Part shown: positions 12,907 to 22,588 of the stretch, one piece after another
Position numbering within the stretch: position 1 is the first letter of the stretch
How the letters are laid out: each line of letters starts with the position of its first letter
Assembly (NCBI GenBank): GCA_003209065.1
Contig: QCSX01000016.1
Location: 1 to 36,670, forward strand
Length of the DNA: 36,670 nucleotides
Reading direction: 5' to 3'
DNA from: Prochlorococcus sp. AG-670-N10
GTDB lineage: Bacteria; Cyanobacteriota; Cyanobacteriia; PCC-6307; Cyanobiaceae
The notes under the pieces: model-generated
The model's database searches: none
The model's input: only the letters and a program-made list of their open reading frames with translations
Told to the model about the DNA's origin: nothing
Program-made: the position numbers and the translations under genes

Positions 12907-14097
12907 TTAGTAATTTGGAGATGGCCAAATATCTCTTACCTGCCTTAATATATCTTTTGATTTTTCGGTTCTTTTAAAATGATTCTTTTCATTAAGTAAG
13001 AATGTTATATGAGCCATTTTACGTCCAACACTCTCTTTAGATTTTCCATACCAATGAATATTAGAGCCTTTGATTTGAGATAATAATTCTATCCTTTTTT
13101 CAATTGACAATGGAAAATTTTTTTTCAATCCTAGTAAATTTATCATTAAGGATCCTTGGGAATACATTTTAATATCTGGGGGTTTAACGCCTGATGATAT
13201 ACAAATATGCTGATCAAACTGGCTTGAAGTACAGGCCTCTATTGAAAAATGAGCTGAATTATGAGTTCTAGGGGCAATTTCATTAATTAATAATCCGTTA
13301 TCACCATAAAAGAATTCAATTCCAATTACTCCCACATAATTGAGCTCATTTACTATTGAGGAGAAAATATTGATTGCAAAAGTTGTCACGTCAATATTTA
13401 TTTCAGCTGGAGTTAAAACCCATTCACAAACATTATTTTTTTGAAATGTCTCAACAACGGGAAAGAATCTTATTGTGCCATCAAAATCTCTTGAACCAAC
13501 TAAAGCAAGCTCATTTTTATAATCGATCCATTCTTCAATTAACCAATCATCTGAATCAGCTCCAACTAAAAAGGAATTTAAATCTTCTTTACTATTAATT
13601 TTTTTATTTCCTTTCCCGTCATATCCTCCTTTAAAAGATTTAACCATTAGAGGGAAATTCCAATGCTCAATTTCATCATCTTCAAGAATTTTAAAATTAC
13701 TTATTGTTATCCACCTTGGTGATGGGAGGCTCATTTTCTCTATTAATTTTTTTTGAGAAATTCTATCTACCAAAGGTTGGATTGATTGAAGGCTTGGAAC
13801 AAAAATATTATTAGCGTCAATTAATTTTAATTTTTCAATTCTAATCCATTCATTTTCAAAAATAATTTTTTCGCACTCTTTAATTAAGTCTTTGTTTCCT
13901 TTTAGCTTTAATGGATCAGCTTCAATTACATAATCTGCTTTTGAACCTGCTGGGTCATTAGAAGATTTAGTTTGAACACATACTTTTATTCCTCTTTTGT
14001 TTGCAGCTTCAGTAAGCATTAAGGCTAATTGACCACCTCCAAGTATTCCTAGTGAATAATTTTTCTTTATATTTTCTGTATTTATTTTTTGATCCAT
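12907..14097 (-). CDS. purK: N5-carboxyaminoimidazole ribonucleotide synthetase PurK
   Basis: ATP-grasp enzyme of purine synthesis that carboxylates AIR to N5-CAIR. 396 residues, the family length. The N-terminal SLGILGGGQLALMLTEAA is the PurK signature. The ATP-grasp region holds PLMVKSFKGGYDGKGN, then NELALVGSRDFDG and the metal-binding end GVIGIEFF...INEIAPRTHNSAH. All hallmark segments are present. The 6S RNA gene follows at once, and aroB is divergent upstream with a 130-base shared promoter region. Confidence 0.95.
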   Translation of the reverse strand: MDQKINTENIKKNYSLGILGGGQLALMLTEAANKRGIKVCVQTKSSNDPAGSKADYVIEADPLKLKGNKDLIKECEKIIFENEWIRIEKLKLIDANNIFVPSLQSIQPLVDRISQKKLIEKMSLPSPRWITISNFKILEDDEIEHWNFPLMVKSFKGGYDGKGNKKINSKEDLNSFLVGADSDDWLIEEWIDYKNELALVGSRDFDGTIRFFPVVETFQKNNVCEWVLTPAEINIDVTTFAINIFSSIVNELNYVGVIGIEFFYGDNGLLINEIAPRTHNSAHFSIEACTSSQFDQHICISSGVKPPDIKMYSQGSLMINLLGLKKNFPLSIEKRIELLSQIKGSNIHWYGKSKESVGRKMAHITFLLNEKNHFKRTEKSKDILRQVRDIWPSPNY

Positions 14098-14227
14098 ATG
14101 CTGATCTTATTATGATTTTCAATTCTTAACAACTGATTATTTTAATCTAATTTTTAAGTCGATATAAGGTTAGAATAAAAAGAAGATAAATTAAATATTA
14201 ATAAAAAACTCTTCTGGGACATTTATT

Positions 14228-15319
14228 GTGAATAAGAATAAAATCATAGTCCCTTTAAGTAATAATTCATATGAAGTCACAATTAAACAAGGCATTATTA
14301 ATAATATTGGTGAAGAACTAAAACGAATTGGGGTTAAAAATAATAGAAAAATACTTATAGTTTCTAATAAAGAAATTTCAAACTTATTTGGAGGTGAACT
14401 CCTTAAGAATTTAAAAAAATATAAATATAGTGCAGAAATATTTAATATTAAAGCGGGAGAATCTTATAAGAACTTAGCAAGTTTAAGAGAAATATATAAT
14501 GCTGCTTTTGATATAGGTTTAGACAGAAATGCCTTAATGATTGCACTTGGGGGAGGAATTGTAGGAGATGTAACTGGTTTTGCCGCAGCCACATGGTTAA
14601 GAGGTATTGAATATATTCAGATCCCTACAACATTATTATCTATGGTTGATTCGTCGGTAGGTGGAAAAACAGCCGTTAACCATCCAAAAGGTAAAAATCT
14701 AATAGGAGCTTTTTACCAGCCAAAAGCAGTTTTTATTGATCCAGAAACTCTAAAAACTTTACCTCCTAGAGAATTCAAAGCAGGCATGGCAGAAGTTATT
14801 AAATATGGAGTCATAAAAGATAAAGCACTTTTTGAATACTTAGAAAATGATAAGAATAGAGATAAAATTCTCAATCTGGAGAACGAATCATTAATAAAAA
14901 TAATAAATAATTCAATTAAAACAAAGGCTCATATAGTTTCTGAAGATGAGAAAGAAAATGGAATTCGAGCTATATTGAATTATGGACATTCATTTGGCCA
15001 TGTAATAGAAAATTTGTGTGGATATGGAGAGTATCTACATGGCGAAGCAATATCAATTGGGATGAAAATTGCGGGAGATATTTCAACTGAAAAAAAGTTA
15101 TGGCCAAAAAAGCATTCTCTTAGACAAGATAATCTTATTGAAAGCTATGGTCTACCAACAAAAACTCCTAAAATTAAAAAGAATGAAGTAATAAAAATAC
15201 TTATGGGTGATAAAAAAGTACGCGATGGCAAAATGAGATTTATCCTACCTAAAAAGATTGGAGAAGTTGATATATTTAATGACATAAATGAATCTCAATT
15301 CTTAAAATATTTCGATTAG
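14228..15319 (+). CDS. aroB: 3-dehydroquinate synthase AroB
   Basis: Second step of the shikimate pathway: converts DAHP to 3-dehydroquinate using NAD and a divalent metal. 363 residues from GTG 14228. The NAD motif [16 protein letters not shown] and the following [20 protein letters not shown] are fully conserved; metal ligands are visible in EVIKYG (Glu), GHSFGH (His) and LHGEAI (His). The stop overlaps the stop of the convergent methyltransferase gene by 4 bases (15316-15319). Confidence 0.96.
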   Translation: MNKNKIIVPLSNNSYEVTIKQGIINNIGEELKRIGVKNNRKILIVSNKEISNLFGGELLKNLKKYKYSAEIFNIKAGESYKNLASLREIYNAAFDIGLDRNALMIALGGGIVGDVTGFAAATWLRGIEYIQIPTTLLSMVDSSVGGKTAVNHPKGKNLIGAFYQPKAVFIDPETLKTLPPREFKAGMAEVIKYGVIKDKALFEYLENDKNRDKILNLENESLIKIINNSIKTKAHIVSEDEKENGIRAILNYGHSFGHVIENLCGYGEYLHGEAISIGMKIAGDISTEKKLWPKKHSLRQDNLIESYGLPTKTPKIKKNEVIKILMGDKKVRDGKMRFILPKKIGEVDIFNDINESQFLKYFD

Positions 15320-16506
15320 CGAACACAGATTGAATTTATTTTAAATTTCTTATTGTTAAATTTGCTAAAAACAAACCATTTAAAATCTCCTAAACAAATT
15401 GGATCAACTAATCTTAACAAGGCTTCTCTTCTAGAAAGAGCTTTTGAAATATCATCCTTTAGTTCATTCTGAATTTCAAAAAGTCGTTCTGCCAAACCAA
15501 GTGACAATAATGCCTCTCCTTGTTTGACTGTTCCAATAGTTTCAAAACCTAAAGTTTCCGAATCATGAATCAAACTTTCAATACAAATATGAGAAGTTAA
15601 ATCACAATTCCCTGGAGAATCAAAAATATTTTCAACAATTTCTTGGTTCTTATAGGAAATTAATGTCCCATTACTATTACTCAATGAATAATATCTTTTA
15701 GCTTCTTTGGCATAGTCAATTATTAACATAATTCCATTATTAATTTTTGCATAAATAGCCTTTAACCATTTTTTATTATCTATATGCCATTCGGTAGTCC
15801 ATCCTTCTGGAGCAAATTCAGGAGGGATATTAATATCTAATTTTTCTTGAGCGGAGGCAATACTTTTTTCTAATTCTTGTGTGATTGCAATTTCTTCAAA
15901 AAACAATTTTCCTGATTTCTTATCTATAGAAACTCCTTGACGATGTATTTTACCTTTTGAATTTATTATTCTTTCTACAGGTAAAGCATCGAGCACCTCA
16001 TTAGCCAATACAACGCCATTTAAACTTCTATCTTCGAAGTCCTCTAGGCTTCTCCATAAAATATCAAAACCCAATTTTAAATATTTATTTAATTTCTTTT
16101 GCTGTTTTTTTATCATTCCTTTATTTGGCTCAATAATGATAAAACAAACATTTTTTAATATTTTTTTATCGTTAATAAATAAATACTCAAGGAGACCACT
16201 CATAAGACTGCCGTCTCCTGCTCCAAACTCAATCACTGATAACTTATCATCAAAAATTGATTGACTTTTCACCTGTATCAACCATTCGTAAATTTGTTTC
16301 GATAATAAAAACGCGAAGTCATCTGACATTGAAGGCGAAGTAACAAAATCACCCTTAGACCCTAAATTAGCTTTACCACTTCCGTAGTATCCATTATTTA
16401 TGTCATTCAATACAAAGTCCATATAGTCATAAAAACTTATAGTTCCTCCCTTTTTTATTATTTTTTTTATTAACCATTCTTGATTATTCGCGGGTAGGCT
16501 TTTCAT
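15316..16506 (-). CDS. MidA/NDUFAF7-type SAM-dependent methyltransferase (DUF185)
   Basis: 396-residue protein of the DUF185 family. Family motifs: [13 protein letters not shown] near the start, [13 protein letters not shown], the SAM-binding [16 protein letters not shown] at about residues 90-105, and [16 protein letters not shown]. In mitochondria the homologue methylates an arginine of complex I subunit NDUFS2; a comparable role on cyanobacterial NDH-1 is inference. Convergent overlap with aroB. Confidence 0.88.
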   Translation of the reverse strand: MKSLPANNQEWLIKKIIKKGGTISFYDYMDFVLNDINNGYYGSGKANLGSKGDFVTSPSMSDDFAFLLSKQIYEWLIQVKSQSIFDDKLSVIEFGAGDGSLMSGLLEYLFINDKKILKNVCFIIIEPNKGMIKKQQKKLNKYLKLGFDILWRSLEDFEDRSLNGVVLANEVLDALPVERIINSKGKIHRQGVSIDKKSGKLFFEEIAITQELEKSIASAQEKLDINIPPEFAPEGWTTEWHIDNKKWLKAIYAKINNGIMLIIDYAKEAKRYYSLSNSNGTLISYKNQEIVENIFDSPGNCDLTSHICIESLIHDSETLGFETIGTVKQGEALLSLGLAERLFEIQNELKDDISKALSRREALLRLVDPICLGDFKWFVFSKFNNKKFKINSICVR

Positions 16507-16538
16507 CGGCGAAAATATATAAAGACAAAAAAACTTTT

Positions 16539-17336
16539 ATGCATTCAAAGATTAACTATTTCTTAGGGATATTTCTATCTATAGTAATTTTAATTTTTAA
16601 TGAACCTTCTTTTGCTATTAATAATCCAAATCTTTTACCTGAAGAAAAAACACCTGTTATTGATTTAGCAAAGACATTAAGTCCAAATCAGAAACAATCT
16701 TTAGAGGAAAATCTTAATAACTTAGAAAAAGAAAGTGGTTGGAAGATTAAATATTTATCTCAATTCGAAAGTGTCCCTGGAATTGCTATTAAAGATTATT
16801 GGGATTTAGATGAAACAAGTTTATTAGTAATTGCAGATCCTAGAGGAGGTAATTTATTAAATTTTAATGTTGGTGAAGCCTATTTTGCTTTCATGCCAAG
16901 ATTATTTTGGGTGGAACTTCAAACAAGATTCGGAAATCAATACTATGTAAAAGATCATGGAGAAGATGGAGCAGTGTTGGATGCAATTAATTCCGTAAAA
17001 ATTTGTCTTGACAGAGGAGGATGCCAAGTTGTTCCTGGATTACCAAAAGAACAATATATATGGACTTTGTGTACTTCTATTTTAGGAGGATTAGTTGCAG
17101 GATTTGCTGCCGCCCCTAGAAAAGAGGGTCAAATCATATCAATTGGATTTTTAGCTCTTCTTTCTCCTTTATGGGGAATGCTCTTTGGCATTTTTGGTTT
17201 AGCACCAATAATTTCTAGAACAAGCGAAATTATACCGTTATTCAAGAACGGACTTGCTTTTGCTGCCGCAGCAATTGCAGGATACCTTTTATCACAAACC
17301 GTATTCTCTAGATATGAGAAACCGAAAAAAAGTTAA
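16539..17336 (+). CDS. TPM-domain protein, Psb32/TLP18.3-like
   Basis: 265 residues. A signal peptide (residues 1-27, ending FAINN) leads to a TPM domain: PVIDLAKTLSPNQKQSLEEN, the acidic LLVIADPRGGNLLNFNVGE, and a conserved RFGNQYYV. Two TM helices follow (about 175-192 and 203-223, with a third near 238-255). The TPM domain would face the thylakoid lumen. Cyanobacterial and plant homologues (Psb32, TLP18.3) help photosystem II repair; the C-terminal TM pattern and Cys pair (CLDRGGC) fit, but identity as Psb32 is inferred. Confidence 0.75.
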   Translation: MHSKINYFLGIFLSIVILIFNEPSFAINNPNLLPEEKTPVIDLAKTLSPNQKQSLEENLNNLEKESGWKIKYLSQFESVPGIAIKDYWDLDETSLLVIADPRGGNLLNFNVGEAYFAFMPRLFWVELQTRFGNQYYVKDHGEDGAVLDAINSVKICLDRGGCQVVPGLPKEQYIWTLCTSILGGLVAGFAAAPRKEGQIISIGFLALLSPLWGMLFGIFGLAPIISRTSEIIPLFKNGLAFAAAAIAGYLLSQTVFSRYEKPKKS

Positions 17337-17361
17337 TAATTTCTTCCTTATAATCTCTATT

Positions 17362-18207
17362 TCAAAAAAGAATTTCTTCTTCACATATCTCTCCTGACTC
17401 TGAATACCATCTGTGAGAAATATGTGAAATTTTATTATCTACAAACTCAACCCATGAAAAGTTTACTAATAATTGGCCGTCTATATTATTTTTATATCTC
17501 GGAACTATTGCAGAATTCAAATAAGCTGTACCTTCTTTATCAATTTTGAACATATTTCTCAAACCTTGATTTCTTTTCAGACGATTATGCATATGCCCAA
17601 AAATGACAAGGTCTATTTTTCTTTTTTTTTGTATTGCTGAAATTGCAACAGCTAAATCTCTATCTCCCCAGTCACAAGGAGGCTCTTTCCAATCTTTACC
17701 ACAAATACTTGTAGATTCTGATCCCAAGCCTGAAGGACCTGCATGTGACATGAAAATAAGAGGTAATTCTTTGATATTTTTTTCAGAACTTTTAATGATT
17801 TTATTAACTGACTCTTGTTCGGTTATGGGCCCGTAAAGAGCTTTAACCTCATTTGAAATATAATAACCACCTCCTGAACTACAGGGCCTGGCACTTAAAA
17901 TATTTAATTGATTATTAAATATTTTCAAATCCCAAGCACAATATTTTTCTTGCAAAACACGAATCTGTTTTAAAAGAGTCTCTCCTGTGGAGTCTTTACC
18001 TCGATCATGATTTCCCAAAATCACAAAAGTAGGGATTTTTATTAGATTAATCTTCTTTATTATTTTGATACTACCATCAGAAATATCTCCAATAAATAGA
18101 ACAATATCTGGTTTTATAAGCGATAAAATCCTAATATCAGCCTCAGACCACTGACCGTGACAGTCACCAACAATAGCAATTTTTAAATTTGTCAGAATTT
18201 TTTCTAT
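17362..18207 (-). CDS. Calcineurin-like metallophosphoesterase with anomalous 5' end
   Basis: Metal motifs in order: GDCHGQW, GDISDG, GNHDRG, then SHAGPSG and GHMHNR, a complete metallophosphoesterase set. The frame is open back to 18207 (281 codons), but no ATG, GTG or TTG lies before GDCHG. The first canonical start is GTG 18024, which would delete two metal motifs. An ATG at 18217 is in another frame, and one fewer A in the runs at 18180-18184 or 18198-18203 would join it. Either a non-AUG start (ATA, ATT or CTG near 18207-18190), a frameshift, or a sequence error. Substrate unknown. Confidence 0.78.
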   Translation of the reverse strand: MEKILTNLKIAIVGDCHGQWSEADIRILSLIKPDIVLFIGDISDGSIKIIKKINLIKIPTFVILGNHDRGKDSTGETLLKQIRVLQEKYCAWDLKIFNNQLNILSARPCSSGGGYYISNEVKALYGPITEQESVNKIIKSSEKNIKELPLIFMSHAGPSGLGSESTSICGKDWKEPPCDWGDRDLAVAISAIQKKRKIDLVIFGHMHNRLKRNQGLRNMFKIDKEGTAYLNSAIVPRYKNNIDGQLLVNFSWVEFVDNKISHISHRWYSESGEICEEEILF

Positions 18208-18298
18208 TTAAAGGCATATAATCTATTAAGAGACATTGTAAATCCTGACCAGTATAACTTCTACTGCAAAACAGAAATCTATTCAAAACGAAAAAGAT

Positions 18299-19213
18299 TT
18301 GATTTCTGAAATTAAGGAGCTTTGCTTAAAAGCTAATGCAATAATTCTTGCACATTATTATCAAGCGCCAGAAATTCAAGATATCGCTGATTTTATTGGA
18401 GATTCTTTAGATCTCTCTAGGAAAGCTGCAAATAATGATGCAGACATAATAGTTTTTTGTGGTGTCCATTTCATGGCAGAAACCGCGAAAATACTTAGCC
18501 CAAACAAAACAGTTTTATTACCTGATATTGATGCAGGTTGTTCTTTGGCTGATGATTGTCCTGCAGAAGAGTTCCAAAAATTTAGAGAAGAAAATCCAGA
18601 TCATTATGTTGTAAGTTATATAAACTGTACGGCAGAAGTAAAAGCTCAAAGTGATTTAATATGCACTAGTAGCAATGCTGTTTCATTAGTAAAAAAAATT
18701 CCTAAAGATAAAAAAATTATATTTGCACCAGATAAAAATCTAGGGCGATGGGTTCAAAAAAACTCAGGTAGAAAACTTAAACTTTGGCCAGGCAGCTGTA
18801 TAGTTCATGAAACATTTAGTGAAGAGGCTTTATTAAAATTAAAGTACAAACATCCTGATGGAAAAGTAATAGCCCATCCTGAGTGCAGCCAAAATTTATT
18901 AGTGCTTTCAGACTTTATTGGTTCAACCAGTAAGTTATTAGATTTCGTTAGTAATGATTATTCTGATACTTATATGGTTTTAACTGAACCTGGGATCATA
19001 CATCAAATGAAAAAGAAAGAACCTAATAAAAATTTTATTGAAGTACCAGATATTGATGGTTGTAAATGTAATGAGTGTCCATATATGAAATTGAATACAT
19101 TAGAAAAAATTTTAGATTGCTTAAAAAACAATTCCCCTTCAATTGAATTAGACCCTGAAATAATTAAAAAAGCTTACACACCTATAAAAAGAATGCTGGA
19201 TATGAGCATCTAA
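18299..19213 (+). CDS. nadA: Quinolinate synthase NadA
   Basis: Fe-S enzyme condensing iminoaspartate with dihydroxyacetone phosphate to quinolinate for NAD synthesis. 304 residues from TTG 18299. Motifs: LAHYYQ at 17-22, FIGDSLDLS, HFMAETAKIL, and cluster ligands at Cys81, Cys167 (GSCIVHE) and the CKCNEC group at 255-260. The frame stays open 57 bases upstream to 18242 and reads like a leader (TSTAKQKSIQNEKD) with ATA at 18254 but no standard start. The T. maritima enzyme begins close to the TTG position, so TTG may be right. Stop overlaps the convergent protease gene. Confidence 0.95.
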   Translation: MISEIKELCLKANAIILAHYYQAPEIQDIADFIGDSLDLSRKAANNDADIIVFCGVHFMAETAKILSPNKTVLLPDIDAGCSLADDCPAEEFQKFREENPDHYVVSYINCTAEVKAQSDLICTSSNAVSLVKKIPKDKKIIFAPDKNLGRWVQKNSGRKLKLWPGSCIVHETFSEEALLKLKYKHPDGKVIAHPECSQNLLVLSDFIGSTSKLLDFVSNDYSDTYMVLTEPGIIHQMKKKEPNKNFIEVPDIDGCKCNECPYMKLNTLEKILDCLKNNSPSIELDPEIIKKAYTPIKRMLDMSI

Positions 19214-20544
19214 TTTAATGAATAAACGAAATTATTACCATTGTTTTTAAAAACAGCTAATACATTTGCAGAATTAGGTTCAAACTGACTTACTAATTTA
19301 GTTCTTTTAATAATTTTAAGAAGTTCTTTCTCCCCAGCTCTATACTGTCTGTCTCTTTTAGTACCAATTTCTCTTTGAAGGATTGGATTAGAATTCATTT
19401 TGACTTCTATGTCTGGAGTTATTCCAAACTTATTAATATCTGTTCCATTAGGTGTTAAGTACTTGGCGACTGTAACTGTTAACCCTGAACCATCCACCAA
19501 AGTTCGCATAGACTGAACAAGGCCTTTGCCGAAAGTTTTCTTCCCTACTAATTTACCTCTATTATTATCTCTTATTGCTCCGGAGACTATTTCACTTGCG
19601 CTCGCCGAACCTTCATTAACAAGTACAATTAAAGGTTTTTTTGTTAAAGCCTTACCATTTCCTCTTTTTGTTTCTCTCAAACCATCTTTAGATAAGGTGC
19701 TTACGATTATGCCTCTATCAATAAATTGACGAGAAATATCAATACTTGATTCTAATAATCCTCCGGGATTACTTCTTAAATCAAGAACATATCCAGAAAC
19801 TTTTTTTATTTCTAGATCTTTTAATGTATCTTTCATCTCTCTTGATGCATTAGCATTAAACTGTTTTAATCTCACGTAACCTATTAATAATCCATCTTTA
19901 GTTTCATTGATTTTGCTTGTCACTGATTTTAATTCTATCCTTTCTCTTAATAAAGACTTATAAAAAGAATTCCCATTTCTTAGGATTTCAAGTTTAACTT
20001 TTGTACCTCTTCTGCCCCTTATTAATTTAACTGCATCCTCAATATTCAACCCTTTAGTAGATACATTATCGATTGATAAAATCTTATCTTTAGCTTTAAT
20101 TCCAGCCTCATAAGCAGGAGTTCCCTCTATAGGAGAAACAATTATTATAGAATCAGATTCTTTATCTTTGACAATTTGTATTCCAACTCCGGTTAATTCT
20201 CCTGAAGTATCTATTCTCATTTGATTAAATTCTTTAGGGTCTAGAAATCTTGTATATGGGTCATCTAAATTTGAAAGCATATCTCTAATGGCATCATAAG
20301 CTTCATTATTATCTGAATATTTTTTTGCTAAAAATTCCTTTCTTAAATTAATCCAATTAGATCTCTCAAATTTCCCACTTGAATCAAGGAAGTCTCTATA
20401 TACTATTTGCCAAACGTGATCAATAACCTCTTTGTAGTTATTTTCTAAAATTGTCGCCTTTGAATGATTACTCACCAATATCCCAGAAAAAGTTGTCACT
20501 ATTAAAAAGACAAGTTGATTTTTAAATAATTTTTTTATTTTCAA
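19210..20544 (-). CDS. C-terminal processing protease (S41 family, Ctp)
   Basis: 444 residues. A signal or anchor segment (11-25) leads to an export-type N-domain, a PDZ domain (about 105-190, with GVGIQI and SPIEGTPAYEAGI) and the S41 protease core. The catalytic dyad is Ser315 (GSASASE) and Lys340 (KTFGKG), 25 residues apart as in the D1 protease. Cyanobacteria have several Ctp enzymes; CtpA matures the D1 subunit of photosystem II. Which paralogue this is cannot be settled without the other copies. Located in lumen or periplasm. Confidence 0.92.
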   Translation of the reverse strand: MKIKKLFKNQLVFLIVTTFSGILVSNHSKATILENNYKEVIDHVWQIVYRDFLDSSGKFERSNWINLRKEFLAKKYSDNNEAYDAIRDMLSNLDDPYTRFLDPKEFNQMRIDTSGELTGVGIQIVKDKESDSIIIVSPIEGTPAYEAGIKAKDKILSIDNVSTKGLNIEDAVKLIRGRRGTKVKLEILRNGNSFYKSLLRERIELKSVTSKINETKDGLLIGYVRLKQFNANASREMKDTLKDLEIKKVSGYVLDLRSNPGGLLESSIDISRQFIDRGIIVSTLSKDGLRETKRGNGKALTKKPLIVLVNEGSASASEIVSGAIRDNNRGKLVGKKTFGKGLVQSMRTLVDGSGLTVTVAKYLTPNGTDINKFGITPDIEVKMNSNPILQREIGTKRDRQYRAGEKELLKIIKRTKLVSQFEPNSANVLAVFKNNGNNFVYSLN

Positions 20545-20600
20545 GGTTCGGGACTAAGCATTAATTTTTCTATTAATTGAATTATAAATTAAAAATAAGT

Positions 20601-21818
20601 TTAGGGATCAATCCATTTCCCATCATCTTTAATGAGCCGAATTAAAGCATCAACCCCTTCATCCTCAGGTACTCTTTTTATCTCTTCTTTTCTTCTGTAA
20701 AGAGCAATTGTACCTTTACCTTTACCTACATAACCGTAATCAGCATCTGCCATTTCTCCTGGACCATTTACTATACAACCCATTATTGCTATGTCTAAAC
20801 CAGTCAAATGGGAAGTGGCATTCCTCACTTTATCTACAACCTCCTCTAAATTAAAAAGCGTTCTACCACAGCTAGGACAACTTATATATTCAACCATTGT
20901 TTTTCGCAATCCTAAAGATTGCAAAATTGAATAGCATACTGGAATCTCCTTTTCAGGAGCTTCAGTTAGAGAAACTCTGATAGTATCTCCAAGACCTTCG
21001 GCAAGAAGTGTTCCTATACCTGCAGTGCTCTTAATCCTTCCATAATCACCATCTCCTGCTTCAGTAACACCCAAATGCAAAGGGTAGTTATAACCTTCTG
21101 CATCTAATCTATCTGCAATCATTCTATATGCAGCTAACATCACTGGTGCTCTTGAGGCTTTCATAGAAATAATGATGTTATGAAAATCAAGCTCATCGCA
21201 GATTTTGACGAATTCCATTGCAGATTCTGTCATCCCTAAAGGTGTATCTCCATAAGTAAAAAGCATCCTCTCGGATAAAGATCCATGATTAACTCCAATT
21301 CTTAAAGCTTTATTCTCTGACTTTAAAACTTCTACAAGTGGAGTAAATCTTTTAAGAATTGTTTTTTTAATAGTCTCAAACTCAGCGTCAGTATATTCTG
21401 TCCTTGTAGGATCTGATTTCTCAAAAACAAATAATCCTGGATTAATTCTTACTTTATCAACATGTTTCGCAACCTCCATTGCAATTTTCATTCCATTGTG
21501 ATGAACATCTGCGACTAAGGGGGTATCTATATTATTTTTTATTAATTTTTCTTTAATATCCCCAACAGCCTTTGCATGAGCTAAAGAAGGAACAGTTAGT
21601 CTTACTATTTCGCATCCAACTTCATGAAGTCTTTTAATTGCTAAATAAGAATTATCCACATCCATGGTATCTTCATTTATCATCGATTGAACTCTTACTG
21701 GATAATCACTACCAATTGCGATATTCCCAACCATTACTGTTCTAGTTATCCTTCTCTCAATATAAGTTGAATATCTCCTTGAGAGACTATTCACCTCTTT
21801 TGATTGAGTAAGTGACAT
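20601..21818 (-). CDS. ispG: 4-hydroxy-3-methylbut-2-enyl diphosphate synthase IspG (GcpE)
   Basis: Fe-S enzyme of the MEP isoprenoid pathway, making HMBPP from MEcPP with ferredoxin in cyanobacteria. 405 residues, the cyanobacterial length. [14 protein letters not shown] near the start and [13 protein letters not shown] near 248 mark the TIM barrel. The cluster ligands are Cys314 and Cys317 (SCPSCGRT) and Cys348 ([10 protein letters not shown]) with Glu355. The pathway feeds chlorophyll phytyl and carotenoid synthesis. Confidence 0.97.
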   Translation of the reverse strand: MSLTQSKEVNSLSRRYSTYIERRITRTVMVGNIAIGSDYPVRVQSMINEDTMDVDNSYLAIKRLHEVGCEIVRLTVPSLAHAKAVGDIKEKLIKNNIDTPLVADVHHNGMKIAMEVAKHVDKVRINPGLFVFEKSDPTRTEYTDAEFETIKKTILKRFTPLVEVLKSENKALRIGVNHGSLSERMLFTYGDTPLGMTESAMEFVKICDELDFHNIIISMKASRAPVMLAAYRMIADRLDAEGYNYPLHLGVTEAGDGDYGRIKSTAGIGTLLAEGLGDTIRVSLTEAPEKEIPVCYSILQSLGLRKTMVEYISCPSCGRTLFNLEEVVDKVRNATSHLTGLDIAIMGCIVNGPGEMADADYGYVGKGKGTIALYRRKEEIKRVPEDEGVDALIRLIKDDGKWIDP

Positions 21819-21851
21819 TAAATTCTATAAATTCTAAAAATCTTACTTAAA

Positions 21852-22355
21852 TTATAAAGCATATAGTTTACTACTAACATTCTTAAGGTCATTTAAAGTT
21901 AGATCATATGGTTCTTCAACCTCTTTTGAAGAGAATCTCAACAAATAAGATGGGTGAAAAATAGTAATAATTTCTCTCCCGCCTTTCTTAAACCATTTTC
22001 CTCTTGTTTTAGAAATTGGATTCTTTATTTCCAAAATAGTTCTCATAGCAGTCGAACCGGTTAAAATAATAAATTTTGGATCTACTAGTTTAATTTGCTG
22101 CATTAACCATGGTTTATGAATATTTATTTCTTTATTAGTTGGTTTTCTATTGTTTGGAGGACGGCATTTAATTACATTGCAAAAATATACATCCTTTTGT
22201 AAGTCAATTCCTGCTTCTATTAATAGTTCATCCAACAATTTCCCTGATCTACCAACATAAGGCTCTCCCTCTAAGTCTTCTTGAGCACCAGGTGCTTCCC
22301 CAATAATTAATAAATTTGCGAATACATTACCTCTACTAATGACTAATCTTTTCAA
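21852..22355 (-). CDS. Uracil-DNA glycosylase family 4/5, N-terminally shortened
   Basis: 167 residues from TTG 22355. Active-site motifs are intact: GEAPGAQED (19-27), EGEPYVGRSGKLLDELL (29-45) and HPSYLLR (134-140). Family 4 enzymes carry a 4Fe-4S cluster with two N-terminal Cys and two later ones. Here the N-terminal CxxC segment is absent, and no CxxC was seen in the other frames upstream. Cys64 (NVIKCRPP) remains, while the fourth position is His80 (INIHKPWL) instead of Cys. The frame upstream to the TAA at 22406 encodes only hydrophobic residues. Confidence 0.82.
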   Translation of the reverse strand: MKRLVISRGNVFANLLIIGEAPGAQEDLEGEPYVGRSGKLLDELLIEAGIDLQKDVYFCNVIKCRPPNNRKPTNKEINIHKPWLMQQIKLVDPKFIILTGSTAMRTILEIKNPISKTRGKWFKKGGREIITIFHPSYLLRFSSKEVEEPYDLTLNDLKNVSSKLYAL

Positions 22356-22588
22356 AGCAAATTTAAGTTCAAAGCTTATAAATAATATTAAAACTAAAAA
22401 TGATTAAAAAAATAATAATAACTATATAATTCTTCACTCCACATTTTAATTTTTCATAAAAGACAATACGAAAATAAATTAAATTAAGAAAATGAACCAA
22501 ATTAAACCAATCTGTGATACTTTTACTTATTCTTAATTTATTAATAAAATAAATTTTTAAAAGTTATATTTAAAGAACTTTAGATCAA

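Noticed and set aside
12354..12977. Plus-strand ORFs across clpS, 6S RNA and the purK 3' end
   Set aside because: They cover a structured RNA with a minus-strand terminator and two recognised minus-strand genes.
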